Shown here piece by piece: positions 7,464-9,185 of a DNA stretch of 9,185 bases (its first letter is position 1; every line of letters begins with the position of its first letter). The position numbers were made by a program, and so were the translations under genes. The stretch is from JALYZC01 sp963725645. GTDB taxonomy: Bacteria > Actinomycetota > Thermoleophilia > Solirubrobacterales > Solirubrobacteraceae. Below the pieces are notes generated by a model. The model had not been told where the DNA came from. It searched no databases and was given only the letters and a program-made list of their open reading frames with translations. The stretch is from the NCBI GenBank assembly GCA_963725645.1, contig CAVRZD010000003.1, forward strand, positions 1 through 9,185. Direction: 5' to 3'.

Positions 7464-9185
7464 GTGTTGTCGATCGGCAAGTTGACGGTCGAGCAGTCGC
7501 GCTACTACGAGCGCCAGGTCGCGCAGGGCCGCGATGACTACTACTCCGGCCGCGGCGAGTCCCCGGGCCGCTGGACCGGTGCGCGGGGCCGAGACCCTCC
7601 GGCTCGGCGGCCGGGTTGACGACGACGGCTTCATGGCGCTCATGGACGGTCGCGACCCCGGCACCGGCGAGCGCCTCAAGCGCGTCGGTGGGCGCTCGAA
7701 GGTGGCGGCGTTCGACCTGACGTTCTCGGCGCCCAAGTCGGTGAGCGTGCTGTTCGCGATCGGCGAGCCGGAGCTGGCCGGGGCGCTGGTCGAGGCGCAC
7801 GAGTCGGCGGTCGACGCGGCGGTGGGTTATCTGGAGCGTGAGGCGTGTCGGGTGCGTCGCGGCCGCGGCGGAGTGCGGCGTGAGGTAGGGGAGGGGTTCG
7901 TGGCGGCGGCCTATCGCCATCGGATGAGTCGCGCCGAGGACCCGCAGCTGCATACCCATGTGGTGGCGGCGAACATGGCGCGCGGCGCCGATGGACGCTG
8001 GACGGCGCTTGATGCCACGCCGATCTATCAGCACGCCAAGGCGGCCGGCTTCCTCTACCAGGCGCACCTGCGCGCGGCGGTCCGTGAGCGGCTGCCGTGG
8101 GTGCGGTGGGGGCCGGTGCGCAACGGGATGGCCGAGATCGAGCAGCTCGTCGCCGGAGGTGTTGCGGGAGTTCTCCACGCGCCGTCGTCAGATCGAGGAG
8201 CGCGAGCGCGAGCTCGTGGCGGCGGGCGTGCAGGTGGGGGATGGCGGGCGTGAGGCGATCGCGCACGACACGCGCGGGCGCAAGCGCTACGGGATCGACA
8301 CCGCGCCGTGGCGTGACGTCGTGCGCGCCCGGGCGGCCGAGCACGGCCTCGGCGCGCGCGAGCTCGACGCGCTCGTGCGTCGGACCGGCGCAGGGCGCCC
8401 GAGGTTCCGGATCGCGACGCGGGTGAGCGGCGAGCTCGCCGGGGCGGCGGGGCTGACCGAGAAGCAGAACACGTTCGCGCAAGCGCGAGGCGGTGATGGC
8501 GTGGGCGGCCGCTCACGGGCAGGGGGCAGCCGGCCGACGGCGGTCGAGCGCGCCGCGGCGGAGTTCCTCACGCGCGACGACGTGCACCGTGCCGCCGGTC
8601 TCACGAGCGGCGGTTCACGACGAGCGATCTGCTCGCCCACGAGCAGGCGATCGTGCAGGGCGCGCAGGCACGTCGTGGCGAAGGCACGGGCAGGCTCGAC
8701 AGCGCGCTGGTCGACGCGGTGCTGGCCAACGCGCCGCTCGCGCCGACGGCCGAGCAGGCCCGGGTGATCCGTGGCCTGACCTCGAGCGGTCACGGCGTCG
8801 AGACGGTCGAGGCGCTGGCCGGGACGGGCAAGACGTTCACCGCCGGCCTGCTGGCCCAGGCCTACACGGCCGGCGGCTTCCGTGTTCTCGGGGCGGCGCC
8901 GACCGGGCGAGCCGTGCGGGAGCTGACCGAGCAGGCGGGCATCCCGCAGGCGTGGACGCTCACGCGCTTGGCGCTCGACCTCGACGCCGACGACCACGGC
9001 TTTCGGCAACGGTCCGGTGGTGTTGATCCTCGACGAGGCTGGGATGGCGAGCACCCGCGAGACCGCGCGCGTCATGGCGCACGCGCGCGCCGCCGGGGTG
9101 AAGGTCATCGCGATCGGCGACTCCGGCCAGCTCTCAAGCGTGCAGGCCGGCGGCTGGCTGGGCTCACTCACCGAGCGGCTGGGCT
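7464..9185 (+). CDS. MobF/TrwC-type conjugative relaxase-helicase (3'-partial, frameshifted)
   Basis: This protein would nick one strand at the origin of transfer, stay linked to its 5' end and unwind the DNA for conjugation. GTG 7464 gives the family opening LSIGKLTVEQSRYYER. Paired catalytic tyrosines fall at residues 14-15 and 26-27 (DDYYSG), as in TrwC. FDLTFSAPKSVSVLF follows, and the metal-binding three-His motif YRHRMSRAEDPQLHTH is at 7912-7959. After a linker, a RecD-like superfamily 1 helicase begins with Walker A ALAGTGKTFTAG at about 8815-8850, Walker B LILDEAGM near 9023-9046, and GDSGQLSSVQAGG near the window end. Frameshifts lie at about 7584, 8149, 8477 and 9002 (extra base) and at about 8531 and 8604 (missing base). 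All motifs resume after each shift. About 573 residues are seen. The rest of the helicase lies beyond the window. It marks a conjugative plasmid or integrated conjugative element. A coupling protein gene is expected downstream. Confidence 0.93.

Noticed and set aside
688..9004. Programmed ribosomal frameshifting as the cause of the shifts
   Set aside because: There are too many sites, in unrelated genes, of both signs, with no shared slippery sequence plus structure.
8287..9171. Reverse-strand ORF of 294 residues antisense to the relaxase-helicase
   Set aside because: The helicase Walker motifs and the His-triad-containing protein are on the + strand. The reverse product has no family features.
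1..9185. tRNA, rRNA, CRISPR array, insertion sequence
   Set aside because: I found no cloverleaf, no regularly spaced repeats and no transposase motifs on either strand.

Overview
This is a very GC-rich window, with every supported gene on the + strand. The gene styles suggest an actinobacterium, possibly class Thermoleophilia (Solirubrobacter or Conexibacter relatives). That placement rests on remembered family resemblance and was not tested. The dominant technical fact is that almost every gene is broken by single-base frameshifts although its protein motifs continue intact in the next frame. I place 17 clear shifts and one probable one. All but three are one extra base. The pattern runs through chromosomal-type and mobile-type genes alike, so it looks like uncorrected single-molecule sequencing error rather than gene decay. 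I annotate full-length genes across the shifts and give the position of each.

Layout. Bases 2-4472 hold a tightly overlapping operon of four genes: (1) the 3' part of a CoA-disulfide reductase/NADH-oxidase-type flavoprotein with a C-terminal rhodanese domain; (2) an SMP-30/gluconolactonase-family lactonase; (3) a glucose-6-phosphate dehydrogenase family protein whose phosphate-binding lysine motif is altered; (4) an aldose 1-epimerase (mutarotase). Stops and starts overlap by 8, probably 4, and 4 bases, so the genes are probably translationally coupled. Mutarotase, sugar 1-dehydrogenase and lactonase are consecutive steps of aldose oxidation (anomer conversion, oxidation to lactone, lactone hydrolysis). 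The flavoprotein could serve redox balance.

After a 127-base gap comes a MalT-like LuxR-family ATPase regulator (4600-6875). A small conserved-looking protein of unknown function (6927-7181) follows it closely.

A 282-base non-coding stretch (7182-7463) with several inverted repeats and a good candidate promoter leads into a MobF/TrwC-type conjugative relaxase-helicase (7464 to the window end, truncated). This marks the start of a mobile region. The stretch just upstream of the relaxase is where an origin of transfer or an autoregulatory operator would be expected.

I saw no tRNA, rRNA, CRISPR array, insertion sequence or convincing attachment site. The best leads for something new are the sugar-oxidation operon with its altered dehydrogenase, the regulator/small-protein pair, and the relaxase leader.
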